Below, piece by piece: positions 41,925-49,619 of a stretch of DNA of 64,000 nt. How positions within the stretch are numbered: the stretch's first letter is position 1; each line of letters starts with the position of its first letter. Position numbers and translations under genes: made by a program. Location of the stretch: assembly GCA_000018565.1 (NCBI GenBank), contig CP000875.1:4231199-4295198 (forward strand), in the 5' to 3' direction. The stretch comes from Herpetosiphon aurantiacus DSM 785 (GTDB lineage Bacteria; Chloroflexota; Chloroflexia; Chloroflexales; Herpetosiphonaceae). The notes beneath the pieces are model-generated. The model worked only from the letters and a program-made list of their open reading frames with translations. It did no database searches and was not told where the DNA came from.

Positions 41925-43973
41925 ATGCAGTTACGACCTAAAATTCGCTTACCAACGCTGCTAATCGGCGTAAATTTGGCAGTTTTAATCATTGCCATCG
42001 TAGGTATTGCTACGGTGGCGATTGGTTTGTTATTGGAACTGGGCGATGATCAAGGCTTAGCGCGAGTCCGCCAAGGGGTAGCGATCGCCCAAAACGATGT
42101 GCAACGCTCTGGCAACGAGGTATTAACCACCGCCCAACTGTTGGCCGAACGCCCAACCCTCGCTCGCTTGCTGCAAACCAATGATCAGGTTGCCCTTGAA
42201 GATTTTTTGGGCCAATTTCAGGCCACCAGCGAACTGGCTGGCTGTGCAATTTATCAAGATGGTCAATTATTGATTGCGGTTGGTACTGAAATTCCAGCCA
42301 TGCCTGCGCTCGATAATCGCGCATTATTGCTTGATGGAGCGTTGTTGGGTTTAGCGGCCCGCGTGCCACTTGCCACTGATCCCAGTGTGATCGTTGCAGT
42401 TTGGATTGAGCTTGATCAGCAGTATCAGGCTGAATTATCGACTATTTTGAGTTTACCCGTAGCGATTGTGCCCCAACAACGCCTGACTAACCCCAATGAT
42501 CCCTTGACTGAAACCCAAGCCGCTGCCTTGACGACCAACACCATTACCGATAGCTACTTGCGCGATCAACATCACTATATCGCTAGCGCCCCATTATTGG
42601 CCAGCACCGGTCAGCCAATTGGTGTGGTCAGTGTGACCTTACCTGATACTCAAATTCGTAATTCGGCGCAGCGGCTTAGCGAAGTTCTGCTGACCATTGC
42701 TTTAGTTGGCGGAGTTTTGGCGTTTGGCTTAAATTTGTTGGTTGGGCGCTATGTTGGTTGGCCGTTGCGGCGTTTGACCATGGCCGCCGCCCAAATTGGC
42801 CGGGGCGACTTAACCACGCCAGTTGCTCCAGCCAAAGGCGTTGAAGTGGGCATGTTGGCGGGCACATTGGAGGATATGCGCCAGCGTTTGCGTGGCCTGA
42901 CCGCCGATTTACAACGCCAGCAAGCCGAGGCCAACGCGATTTTGGCTGGCATCGTCGAAGGCGTGTTCACCGTTGATCGTGATCGGCGGATTCGCTATTT
43001 GAATCAACAAGCCGCCAGCATGCTTGGTATCGCGCCAGAGCAGGCAATTGGCCGCTTTTGTGGCGATGTATTACAACCGCAATTGGTCGATGGCGTGCGT
43101 CCCTGTGAGCAGGCTTGTCCAATTATTCATGCACGATTTCGCGGCCAAGCTCAAGCAACCGAACATTTGCAATTGCTTGATGGCCGCCGCCGCACAGTGA
43201 TTATTACCAGCGCTGGCGATGTTGAGCAAAACCATGTGCAAGTAATGCGCGATGAAACTGATATTGAAACCTCACGGCGCTTGCGTGATACGATTCTCGC
43301 CACGATCTCGCACGAATTTCGCACCCCGTTATCAGCCCAATTAGCCTCGTTGGAATTGCTGCTTGATCAATTACCGCAACTTTCGACTGCTCAGATTCGC
43401 CAATTAATCGTATCATTACAGCGTGGAGCCTTGCGATTAACCTATTTGATCGATAATTTACTGGAAAGTGCGCGGATTGAAGCAGGCCAATTGACGATTC
43501 GACGCAGCGAAATTGCGCTTGATGGTGTGGTTGAGGCTGCCGTCGAATTGATGTTGCCCTTGATCGAACAGCGCCGCCAGCAGGTCGAGGTCGATTTGCC
43601 TTATCCGCTGCCGAATGTTGCTGGCGATGCCACCCGCCTAACCCAAGTCTTTGTTAATTTGCTAGCCAATGCCAGTAAATTCTCGCCACCAGATACCACA
43701 ATTGCGATTGGCGGCGAAGTAACCAGCGAACATCTGCTAGTATGGGTCGAGGATGAAGGGCCAGGCATGCCGCCATCGCCCAGCGAATCGCCGTTTCGCT
43801 TGTTTGTGCGCGGGCGCAACGAGCCAGAGCAAAGCGGCGCAGGCTTGGGCTTGTGGATTGTTCAATCAATTATTGAGCGTCACAATGGCCGAATTCATGT
43901 GCCAGCCCGCAGCCTTGGCACGCGGATTGTGATTGAATTACCCAGAGGAACTGATGAAGATTTTAGTCGTTGA
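41925..43973 (+). CDS. Sensor histidine kinase with extracellular domain, HAMP and PAS
   Basis: A 682-residue membrane kinase. Membrane helices at about 10-35 and 252-275 enclose an extracytoplasmic domain of some 215 residues (dCache-like). Then a HAMP (about 275-328), a PAS domain (about 335-445, AILAGIVEGVFTVDRDRRIR) with Cys pairs in VRPCEQACPI, HisKA with ATISHEFRTPLSAQ (His 463) and an ATPase domain with VFVNLLANASKFSPP, WVEDEGPGMPP and GAGLGLWIVQSII. The PAS Cys could bind metal or a cluster. The response regulator gene begins inside its last codons, so the two are coupled. Confidence 0.92.
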   Translation: MQLRPKIRLPTLLIGVNLAVLIIAIVGIATVAIGLLLELGDDQGLARVRQGVAIAQNDVQRSGNEVLTTAQLLAERPTLARLLQTNDQVALEDFLGQFQATSELAGCAIYQDGQLLIAVGTEIPAMPALDNRALLLDGALLGLAARVPLATDPSVIVAVWIELDQQYQAELSTILSLPVAIVPQQRLTNPNDPLTETQAAALTTNTITDSYLRDQHHYIASAPLLASTGQPIGVVSVTLPDTQIRNSAQRLSEVLLTIALVGGVLAFGLNLLVGRYVGWPLRRLTMAAAQIGRGDLTTPVAPAKGVEVGMLAGTLEDMRQRLRGLTADLQRQQAEANAILAGIVEGVFTVDRDRRIRYLNQQAASMLGIAPEQAIGRFCGDVLQPQLVDGVRPCEQACPIIHARFRGQAQATEHLQLLDGRRRTVIITSAGDVEQNHVQVMRDETDIETSRRLRDTILATISHEFRTPLSAQLASLELLLDQLPQLSTAQIRQLIVSLQRGALRLTYLIDNLLESARIEAGQLTIRRSEIALDGVVEAAVELMLPLIEQRRQQVEVDLPYPLPNVAGDATRLTQVFVNLLANASKFSPPDTTIAIGGEVTSEHLLVWVEDEGPGMPPSPSESPFRLFVRGRNEPEQSGAGLGLWIVQSIIERHNGRIHVPARSLGTRIVIELPRGTDEDFSR

Positions 43974-44637
43974 TGATGATGCTGAATTGCGCGGATTAAT
44001 TGGTTTTGCCTTGAGCCAAGCAGGCTATGCGGTAGTGCAAGCAGCTGATGGTACGCAAGCATTAACTCAATTCGCTGCTGAACAACCTGAATTGGTGATT
44101 CTCGATGTAAATATGCCTGGTTTGGATGGATTTGAAGTTTGTCGGCGCATCCGTGCTCAGTCGATAGTACCGGTCATGCTCCTGACTGTGCGCAACAGCG
44201 AAGATGATCTGATTCGCGGCTTGGATGGTGGCGCTGATGATTATCTCAACAAGCCATTTAGCCCGCGCACTCTGACGGCGCGAGTGCGTGCGCTGTTGCG
44301 ACGTGTCGGCGGCGAACGACCAACACCGTTGCAACAAGGCGATTTAGTGTTGGATACCGATCGCCAAAGTGTTAGTCGCGAAGGCTTGGGCTTTGTCGCC
44401 TTGACTAATCGTGAATTTCGTTTGCTGCAATATTTATTGGCCAATGCAGGGCGGGTCGTCAGCAATGAGCAAGTCACAATCCACGTTTGGGGCCATCATG
44501 GAATTGGCGATCGCACCTTGTTGAAACAATTGGTGCATCGTTTACGCCAAAAAATCGAGCCAAATCCCACCGAACCCCAATATTTAGTTACGATCCCTAG
44601 TGTTGGCTATATGTTGCAGCCCAACGGCACAAACTAG
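43954..44637 (+). CDS. OmpR/PhoB-family response regulator
   Basis: A 227-residue DNA-binding regulator. The receiver domain has VVDDDAELRG (acidic pocket), phospho-acceptor VILDVNMPGLDGFE (D51), Thr switch in VMLLTVRNS and Lys in LNKPFSPRTL. The C-terminal winged helix (about 130-225) contains LTNREFRLLQYLLANAGRVV and DRTLLKQLVHRLRQKIEPNP, typical for OmpR. The ATG at 43954 lies 20 bases before the kinase stop, behind GAGGAA. It is the cognate partner of the upstream kinase. Targets unknown. Confidence 0.93.
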   Translation: MKILVVDDDAELRGLIGFALSQAGYAVVQAADGTQALTQFAAEQPELVILDVNMPGLDGFEVCRRIRAQSIVPVMLLTVRNSEDDLIRGLDGGADDYLNKPFSPRTLTARVRALLRRVGGERPTPLQQGDLVLDTDRQSVSREGLGFVALTNREFRLLQYLLANAGRVVSNEQVTIHVWGHHGIGDRTLLKQLVHRLRQKIEPNPTEPQYLVTIPSVGYMLQPNGTN

Positions 44638-44694
44638 AGCTGCATCAAAACCTAGCCAACCAACGTACAAGCTGCGACTATTTGGGAGAGAACG

Positions 44695-45027
44695 ATGAAA
44701 CGTAGCCAGACATTGCTGTACGCAGCTGTTGCACTTGGTGGTGTAGTTATGATCACCGAGCGCTCAATCAATCTTTTCAATAGTAGCTCACTTGAAACAA
44801 CCTTATATGGGTTTGCCATGCTTGGTTGGAGTTTATGGGTTACGAGCCATATCGGCTACTACTGGCTTTTTATGCGCCAATATAGAGCCACAGCCACTGA
44901 ACCACGGCCAACCCTTGCGCTATTTGAGGCTTGGCTCAACCCCAGCCAGCAACGAGTTTTGATTATATTCCAGGCTAGTTCGGTTGGATTTGGTGTGTTG
45001 TGGTTATTGACTAAGTGGTTGCTCTAA
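44695..45027 (+). CDS. Small membrane protein, unknown function
   Basis: A 110-residue protein with three hydrophobic segments (LLYAAVALGGVVMI, LYGFAMLGWSLWVTSHIGYYWLFM in part, and VLIIFQASSVGFGVLWLLT). GGGAGAG precedes the ATG. It follows the two-component pair on the same strand and is followed by another small membrane protein of nearly the same size with the same upstream GGAGAGAACG, which suggests a cotranscribed pair. No family recognised. Confidence 0.6.
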   Translation: MKRSQTLLYAAVALGGVVMITERSINLFNSSSLETTLYGFAMLGWSLWVTSHIGYYWLFMRQYRATATEPRPTLALFEAWLNPSQQRVLIIFQASSVGFGVLWLLTKWLL

Positions 45028-45053
45028 AATAATCACAGCGCTTGGAGAGAACG

Positions 45054-45374
45054 ATGAAATATTGGAAGCAAACACTTTTTGGGCTTATTGGGTTGCTTGG
45101 CACAAGTCTAGCATTATTTGATAGCCCATTTTGGCAAAATATGGAACTACGCACTGGCCTACGGATGCTGATCGATAGTTTGCCAGGCGTGATGCTGATG
45201 GTTGCCAGCTATATCCACGCCCGCTATCACCCGCGCTATCGCCAAGATCGCCAGCCAATCAAGCAAACTGGTGGGCTTTGGCCCGATTGGCTGCCAGATT
45301 ATGCTTTTAAAACCTTGGCAGGCTTGGCTTTAGTACAAGGCTTGTTGATTATTAGTCTATCAATCGTTAGTTAG
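45054..45374 (+). CDS. Small membrane protein, unknown function
   Basis: A 106-residue protein with a helix at about 8-26 (LFGLIGLLGTSLALF), a second at 40-60 (LPGVMLMVASYIHA) and a third at the C-terminus (LAGLALVQGLLIISLSIVS), separated by a basic loop (RYHPRYRQDRQPIKQ). The ATG at 45054 follows GGAGAG. It lies 26 bases after the previous small membrane protein. Unknown role; both may be accessory to the adjacent kinase and regulator, which is only positional. Confidence 0.6.
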   Translation: MKYWKQTLFGLIGLLGTSLALFDSPFWQNMELRTGLRMLIDSLPGVMLMVASYIHARYHPRYRQDRQPIKQTGGLWPDWLPDYAFKTLAGLALVQGLLIISLSIVS

Positions 45375-45388
45375 ATGCTATGTATTCT

Positions 45389-45577
45389 CCACCCTTCCGT
45401 CCCGCCGCTGGAGGGAAACGCAGGGAGAATTAAGGGTAGATTTTTAAGGATAAATCTCCATTCCCTCACCCCAACCCCTCTCCCACTGCGGCGGGAGAGG
45501 GGCATTCCACTCGTCATGCTAGGCTGCTTCCCCCTCGCCTCGCATGCGGGAGAGGGGGCTAGGGGGTGAGGGCATGT
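45389..45577. repeat. Partial family B copy followed by family A copy
   Basis: CCACCCTTCCGTCCCGCCGC ... GGAGGGAAACGCAGG (45389-45425) is a partial family B unit. CCCTCACCCCAACCCCTCTC (from 45463) to GGGGGCTAGGGGGTGAGGGC (to about 45573) is family A with inverted ends. Fills the convergent gap up to the peroxiredoxin stop. Confidence 0.75.
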
Positions 45578-45617
45578 CAATTGACGGCGAATTCCCGCAG
45601 CCCCAGCTTTATGATTG

Positions 45618-46073
45618 TTACAACGTTTCTAAAACCCGAATGACCTCATTTTGGTCGGGTTGTTGGCCGGGGTTAGTCACCGAAACATGGCGAATGATGC
45701 CAGCTTTATCAATGACAAAGACCGCTCGATTGGTAAAACCTTCAGGTCGCAACACGCCATAGGCCTCGGAAACATGGCGCTGATAATCGCTCAGCAACTG
45801 ATATTCCAGCCCAAGTTGCTCGGAAAAGGCTTTATGCGACCACTTGCTATCGGTGCTAATGCCAAAAATCTCGGTATCGCGTTGATCAAACTCAGGCTTG
45901 CGAGCTTGATAGCTGGGCAATTGCAGCGAACAAACAGGGCTGAAATCTAATGGATAAAACAACAGCACAACGTTTTTTTGGCCCTGGAAGCTGGCCAAGT
46001 GTACATCGCCTTCAGTTCCAGTTAACGTCCAATCGGGGGCTTGATCGCCCACTTTGAGGGTGGTACTATCCAC
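45618..46073 (-). CDS. Peroxiredoxin (AhpC/TSA, AhpE/1-Cys-like)
   Basis: A 151-residue thioredoxin-fold peroxidase that reduces H2O2 and organic peroxides. The active site is VVLLFYPLDFSPVCSLQLPS, with the peroxidatic Cys in PVCS and a conserved Pro; the Arg partner is in GFTNRAVFVIDKAG. No second Cys exists, so a 1-Cys mechanism with an outside thiol is expected. The start is a GTG at 46073 with AAGGAG eight bases before. It is divergent from the small membrane protein gene at 46147. Confidence 0.9.
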   Translation of the reverse strand: MDSTTLKVGDQAPDWTLTGTEGDVHLASFQGQKNVVLLFYPLDFSPVCSLQLPSYQARKPEFDQRDTEIFGISTDSKWSHKAFSEQLGLEYQLLSDYQRHVSEAYGVLRPEGFTNRAVFVIDKAGIIRHVSVTNPGQQPDQNEVIRVLETL

Positions 46074-46090
46074 GCGCAGCGCTCCTTAAA

Positions 46091-46119
46091 ATGACACACT
46101 CTGAAGTTTCTATTATACT
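46091..46119 (+). promoter_or_regulatory. Promoter of the small membrane protein gene at 46147
   Basis: ATGACA (46091-46096) and TATACT (46114-46119) each match five of six bases and are 17 apart; the start codon lies about 20 bases after the expected transcription start. Confidence 0.6.
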
Positions 46120-46146
46120 CCGCATTGGGATTAGGTGAGAGGAATT

Positions 46147-46533
46147 ATGACAAGTCGAATATCAACAATCATTGAACAAATTGCCCATGGCAATCTCAAA
46201 ACCTTACGGGCTGAGCAAATTGAGCTACACGCAGCCTATTTGTTAGTTGATCAGGCGATCTTTATGTGGGTAAGCCTCGTTAAAATCGCCCAAGTAACCG
46301 TTCACAAAGCCTTTCCGACCAAGCAATTGCTAATTTCGAGCGCAGCTTTAACCATGCTTATGGGGCTAAAATCGCCGATCTTGGTTGAGCCAGCCCAAAA
46401 TCTCTTATCGGCGGGGCTGATTTTGTGGATACTCTATCTCTTTTATAGTAACGCCGCAGAACACCCCGCCCCAAGACCCACGTGGTGGGTTCCCCGCGCG
46501 GGATGCATGCGTGCCAGTTCTGACGAAGAGTAG
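46147..46533 (+). CDS. Membrane protein of unknown function with a foreign-looking C-terminal tail
   Basis: A 128-residue protein with hydrophobic segments around residues 30-50 (AAYLLVDQAIFMWVSLV) and 82-100 (LLSAGLILWILYLFYS). GAGAGGAATT precedes the ATG at 46147. From about residue 101 the sequence turns hydrophilic and rich in Pro/Trp (EHPAPRPTWWVPRAG), coded by a G/C-rich stretch with short hairpins that belongs to the insertion-element debris downstream. The native C-terminus was probably replaced by that insertion. No family recognised. Confidence 0.5.
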   Translation: MTSRISTIIEQIAHGNLKTLRAEQIELHAAYLLVDQAIFMWVSLVKIAQVTVHKAFPTKQLLISSAALTMLMGLKSPILVEPAQNLLSAGLILWILYLFYSNAAEHPAPRPTWWVPRAGCMRASSDEE

Positions 46534-46562
46534 TTAACAAGCGCATACGATTTCGACGATTA

Positions 46563-46644
46563 CGGGAGATGGTGTAATCCTTGCGAACGCCCTACCTTCC
46601 TCATTCGGTGGAGCCGCACCCTCGACTGGAGCAACGGTGCGAGG
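46563..46644 (+). mobile_element. Possible remnant of an IS200/IS605 3' end
   Basis: GAGATGGTGTAATCCTTGCG at about 46570-46589 shares a 12-base run and the following CC..GCGAA.CGC pattern with the 3' end of the intact tnpB at 48123-48150. Hairpin-forming CCCTCG/CGAGGG sequence follows (46620-46645). No tnpB frame is attached, so it may be a decayed or internally deleted element. Confidence 0.4.
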
Positions 46645-46649
46645 GCATA

Positions 46650-46874
46650 CTAGTCATCCTCGAGGACTAATAACGCTCCGACGGTACATGGGAGCCATGC
46701 ACAAATTCGCCCCAAGTCATCAAGCGGCACATTCTTAATCGTGTTATTGAGGAGGCGTTCAACAGCGCTCCGACTTGCACCAGATTCTGCGGTGATCACT
46801 CGTATCCCCAACGTGCGATTTTCTTTGACTTCTTTTTGTGCCACAAGGACACGGAGGTAGCTTTTGACTTTCAT
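46650..46874 (-). CDS. Small HTH protein (Cro/C1-like)
   Basis: A 74-residue protein with a helix-turn-helix: TLGIRVITAESGASRSAVER followed by LLNNTIKNVPLDDLGRICAW and ending TVGALLVLEDD. The order (scaffold helix, SRS-x-V-x-RLLNN recognition helix, D-x-L-x-I-C, C..G.LL) fits the short XRE/Cro_C1-26 family whose members are often regulators next to mobile elements. The ribosome site is weak. It lies between the IS remnant and tnpB, on the opposite strand. Confidence 0.65.
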   Translation of the reverse strand: MKVKSYLRVLVAQKEVKENRTLGIRVITAESGASRSAVERLLNNTIKNVPLDDLGRICAWLPCTVGALLVLEDD

Positions 46875-46998
46875 GGCAATAGCTTAATATAGTTAAATAT
46901 ATTATGCAACTACTACGATAATAGTGTTTTTAATTCAAATATATTGATTATTGAACAACGTAGTGGTATAGTGTCAATACGTAAAAGGAAGTCTGCTC

Positions 46999-48156
46999 AT
47001 GCGAATGCTGACCCGTTGTTACAAATACCGTCTGCAACTCACACCGACCCACGTTGAAACCTTGGTACAGTGGGCGGGTTGTCGGCGCTTCGTCTGGAAT
47101 TGGGCGCTGCACTGCAAGCAAACCCACTACCAAACAACGGGTCAACGGCTGAGCTATCAACGGCTTGCGGCGGCATTGGTTGATCTGAAACGTCAGCCCA
47201 AAACGGCATTTTTGCGTGATTGCCACTCACAACCGTTGCAACAAACCTTGATGGATTTGGAAACGGCCTTCAGCAACTTTTTTGCCAAACGCGCCAAGTA
47301 CCCGCGATTCAAATCACGCAAAATCACGCCGCACAGCCTACGCTTCCCGCAAGGTGTGATCGTGGTTGATGAACATACCATCAGCGTGCCAAAAATCGGG
47401 CTGATACGGGCGATCATTCATCGCCCCTTGCAAGGCATAGCGAAGAGTGCAACGATCAAACAGGATGCCACAGGCGCGTGGTGGGTCATTTTCGTCTGTC
47501 ATATCGACCTCCCTGATGTTCAACCAACAGCTGATCGACCTGTGGGCATTGATGTCGGGCTTGAATCCTTCACCACGCTGTCAACGGGCGAGAAGACAGC
47601 ACCACCAAAGTTCTACTGTCGAAGCCAAAAGAAACTTGCCCGTGCTCAGCGCAAACTCTCACGCGCCCAAAAGGGCAGCAACAACCGCTTGAAAGCAAAA
47701 AAGCACGTTGCCCGTATCCACAAGAAAATCAACAACCAACGTGCCGATTGGCTGCATAAGCATGCGTTGGGGATAGTTCGCCAATTTGACGTGGTGTGCA
47801 TCGAAGACCTGAATATTAAAGGCCTTGCGAGAACCAAGCTGGCCAAATCATTCAGTGATGCCGCACTGAGTACCTTCATGCAACGATTGCAGGAAAAAGC
47901 TGAATGGCACGGACGACGAGTTGTTAAGATTGGGCGGTTCTACGCCTCATCGAAAACTTGCCACTTCTGTCATTCCAAGACTGCCTTGACGCTGGCTGAC
48001 CGCGTGTGGACATGCCCCACCTGTGGCACGACCCATGATCGCGATGGCAACGCCGCGATCAACATGCTGTATGAAGGGCTACGCCTGCTTGCCGTTGGGA
48101 CGACGGAAAGCCAAAACGCTGCTCGAGATGGTGTAAACCCAGCGAAACGCTGGTAG
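46999..48156 (+). CDS. tnpB: TnpB, RNA-guided nuclease of an IS605-type element
   Basis: An intact 385-residue TnpB. The N-terminal HTH_OrfB region has TPTHVETLVQWAGCRRFVWN and the OrfB_IS605 core AFSNFFAKRAKYPRFKSRK. The RuvC active site is complete: D185 in PVGIDVGLES, E269 in VVCIEDLNIKGL, and D347/D349 in THDRDGNAAINML. The Zn finger has CHFC (321-324) and CPTC (339-342). TnpB proteins of this kind cut DNA guided by an RNA made from the element's right end. ATG follows AAAAGGAAG. It probably persists by homing without TnpA here. Confidence 0.93.
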   Translation: MRMLTRCYKYRLQLTPTHVETLVQWAGCRRFVWNWALHCKQTHYQTTGQRLSYQRLAAALVDLKRQPKTAFLRDCHSQPLQQTLMDLETAFSNFFAKRAKYPRFKSRKITPHSLRFPQGVIVVDEHTISVPKIGLIRAIIHRPLQGIAKSATIKQDATGAWWVIFVCHIDLPDVQPTADRPVGIDVGLESFTTLSTGEKTAPPKFYCRSQKKLARAQRKLSRAQKGSNNRLKAKKHVARIHKKINNQRADWLHKHALGIVRQFDVVCIEDLNIKGLARTKLAKSFSDAALSTFMQRLQEKAEWHGRRVVKIGRFYASSKTCHFCHSKTALTLADRVWTCPTCGTTHDRDGNAAINMLYEGLRLLAVGTTESQNAARDGVNPAKRW

Positions 48157-48204
48157 CTGTCGTTGAAGGCAGAAGCCACGCCCCTTGTGGGCGTGGTAGT
48201 TCAC
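48075..48204 (+). ncRNA. Probable TnpB omega (right-end) RNA scaffold
   Basis: In the family the guide RNA overlaps the tnpB 3' end and runs to the right end of the element. Here the expected parts are seen: GC-rich stems in the last codons (CCAGCGAAACGCTGG at 48137-48151) and the terminal 8-bp stem at 48177-48197 followed by TAGTTCAC. The guide would be the next 16-20 bases, from 48205. The 5' limit is a guess. Confidence 0.5.
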
Positions 48205-48411
48205 GATTATTTGGGCTGGCGTGATCAAGCAGGGCTACTGATTATGCCGATGACGACTTTCGCTACTGAAAAAGATGCCGCAATTATAGTGACCCATGAA
48301 AATCCTGAGTTTATTGGCTAAATACTTGAGACGATCGAACAAGCCTTGACTCAGCCTGAAGTAGCTTCTTACACAATTGATTGTAAAACACAAATGATTA
48401 AAGCTTTATAA
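48205..48411 (+). pseudogene. 3' fragment of a disrupted gene downstream of the IS element
   Basis: Directly after the IS right end a frame reads DYLGWRDQAGLLIMPMTTFA and goes on to ENPEFIG, meets an in-frame TAA at 48319, and continues in the same frame as [18 protein letters not shown] to a second stop at 48409. So it looks like the C-terminal 69 codons of a gene broken by the insertion and by one later nonsense change. Family unknown. The matching 5' part was not found in the window. Confidence 0.45.
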
Positions 48412-48422
48412 GTTTGGGATCA

Positions 48423-48497
48423 CCACCCCTCCGCCCCGCCTCAAGGCGGGGAAGGCAGGGTGTTTTCATCCCCCTGCACCCCTAAAGGACAATTTTC
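48423..48497. repeat. Dispersed repeat family B, copy 3
   Basis: ACCACCCCTCCGCCCCGCCT ... GGGGAAGGCAGGGTG ... CATCCCCCTGCACCCCTAAA, near-identical in its second half to 22150-22170. The CGCC/GGCG part is a small hairpin. Confidence 0.7.
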
Positions 48498-48540
48498 GGA
48501 TGCTTGCGGTTCTAAATTTTACTCAAAAGATAAGGAGACT

Positions 48541-49005
48541 TTACTGAATTGCAATCCAAATTTCGGCCTGATCGGGCTGGGCAAAATCATAGTATTCAAA
48601 ATCGGCGGTATAGCTCCGTTGATATAGCTGAGGTTGGCTAAAATACTCCCAAATGTGCATCCACATGCCAATCACATCGCTGGGTTGGGCAATTGTGCCC
48701 TGCCAACGGAGATAGCGCTGAGCTGGAATCGTAATCTGGATCAAACCGTCAGGCTGTGGTTGATCGCTACTTACAGCATGGCCGACAATCAGATCATATT
48801 CGCCTTGATGATCGCTGGCATAGTTGGTATACACCCCATAGCGACTGGTTAAATCGGCGTTAGCGAGCTGTTGGCTGATGTTTTCGCCAAAAAAGCGCTG
48901 ATAGAGCGGGCCAATCAAGCCCGTGCGCGGATCAGCCTCGGCCTGATTGGTGGTGCGCGTCGCCAAGCCAGCAATCGTCAAACCAGCACGTTCGTAAACT
49001 TGCAT
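48541..49005 (-). CDS. GyrI-like / AraC effector-binding-domain protein
   Basis: A 154-residue soluble protein of the GyrI-like small-molecule-binding superfamily: starts MQVYERAGLTIAGLATRTTN, has GVYTNYASDHQGEYDLIVGH in the middle and IPAQRYLRWQGTIAQPSDVI then MWMHIWEYF near the C-terminus, the typical V.G......p.g.....ip...Y......g.......W..iw pattern. It has no DNA-binding domain. Such proteins bind or hydrolyse hydrophobic amphiphiles. The ATG at 49005 is preceded by GAGGAATG. The HU terminator lies just upstream. Confidence 0.8.
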   Translation of the reverse strand: MQVYERAGLTIAGLATRTTNQAEADPRTGLIGPLYQRFFGENISQQLANADLTSRYGVYTNYASDHQGEYDLIVGHAVSSDQPQPDGLIQITIPAQRYLRWQGTIAQPSDVIGMWMHIWEYFSQPQLYQRSYTADFEYYDFAQPDQAEIWIAIQ

Positions 49006-49066
49006 ACACATTCCTCATACAAACACAACAGCTGATTATATAAAACATTTGTTCTATTTTCAAGTT

Positions 49067-49105
49067 AAAAAAACCACAGCTAAGCGCTTGGCCTAGCCGT
49101 GGTTT
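49067..49105 (-). terminator. Terminator of the HU gene
   Basis: AACCACAGCTAAG (49072-49084) pairs with CCTAGCCGTGGTT (49092-49104) with two G-T-type mismatches, and on the - strand seven U residues follow (49067-49073). It lies 17 bases beyond the HU stop. Confidence 0.8.
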
Positions 49106-49121
49106 TTAGGGGTGACCAAGC

Positions 49122-49400
49122 TTATTTCTCGGTCACAGCCTTTTTCAAGTTGCTACCAGCCGAGAATGCTGGGGCGCGGGTAGCAGGAATTTCCAATGGC
49201 TCACGGGTTTTGGGGTTGAAGCCAGTACGAGCTTGGCGTTCGCGGACTTCAAACGTCCCGAAGCCAGTCAAGACGACCCGATCGCCAGCAGCCAACGCTT
49301 CGGTGATGCTTTCGAGCAAGGCGTTAACTGCTTTGCCAGCTTGGGCTTGGCTCAAACCTGATTTTTCCGCAATGGCCTTGATCAAATCCGATTGATGCAT
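49122..49400 (-). CDS. HU-family nucleoid protein
   Basis: A 92-residue DNA-bending protein: KSDLI-like QSDLIKAIAEKSGLSQAQAG, then VNALLESITEALAAGDRVVL, TGFGTFEVRERQARTGFNPK (the beta-arm start with FGTFEVR) and TREPLEIPATRAPAFSAGSN with the Pro-containing arm tip. Length is normal. AAGGAGT precedes the ATG. It is a monocistron with its own terminator. HU compacts the chromosome and aids replication and repair. Confidence 0.95.
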   Translation of the reverse strand: MHQSDLIKAIAEKSGLSQAQAGKAVNALLESITEALAAGDRVVLTGFGTFEVRERQARTGFNPKTREPLEIPATRAPAFSAGSNLKKAVTEK

Positions 49401-49571
49401 TTGGAGTTACTCCTTACACTACCTGTCTTCACCAGAATTGAAAGACAGCCGCATGGCTTTAGTATCCTCGTAATACCACAAGCATTCGCGATATCACCTA
49501 CCTTATATCACCCGTGCCAAGAATGCAAGTGTTTTTTGGCTCAGGGAGTAGGTTTTTGTCCTGATAAAAAG

Positions 49572-49600
49572 CAAATGCAGTGCCATGAGCACTGCATTTG
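49572..49600 (-). terminator. Terminator of the vitellogenin-like gene
   Basis: A perfect 12-bp stem (CAAATGCAGTGC at 49572-49583, GCACTGCATTTG at 49589-49600) with a 5-base loop, followed on the - strand by CTTTTTATC. It lies 20 bases after the stop at 49620. Confidence 0.9.
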
Positions 49601-49619
49601 GGCCATTCATTAAGCTTCT

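Larger units (their letters stand above)
46944..48204 (+). mobile_element. IS200/IS605-group (IS1341-type) element, tnpB only
   Basis: The right end is well supported: after tnpB comes a stem CCACGCCC-CTTGT-GGGCGTGG (48177-48197) and then TAGTTCAC, the usual terminal layout, so the element should end near 48204. The left end is uncertain; a TTGAT at 46944-46948 resembles known target motifs of the family and is my best guess. No tnpA is present, so movement would need a transposase in trans. Confidence 0.6.

Noticed and set aside
46563-46650. A tRNA or small riboswitch in the hairpin-rich stretch
   Set aside because: No cloverleaf, no TTCGA arm and no CCA-type end; similarity to the tnpB 3' end explains it better.
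48205-48411. A complete small gene after the IS element
   Set aside because: It has an in-frame stop after 38 codons and no start codon or ribosome site of its own, so it is better called a fragment.
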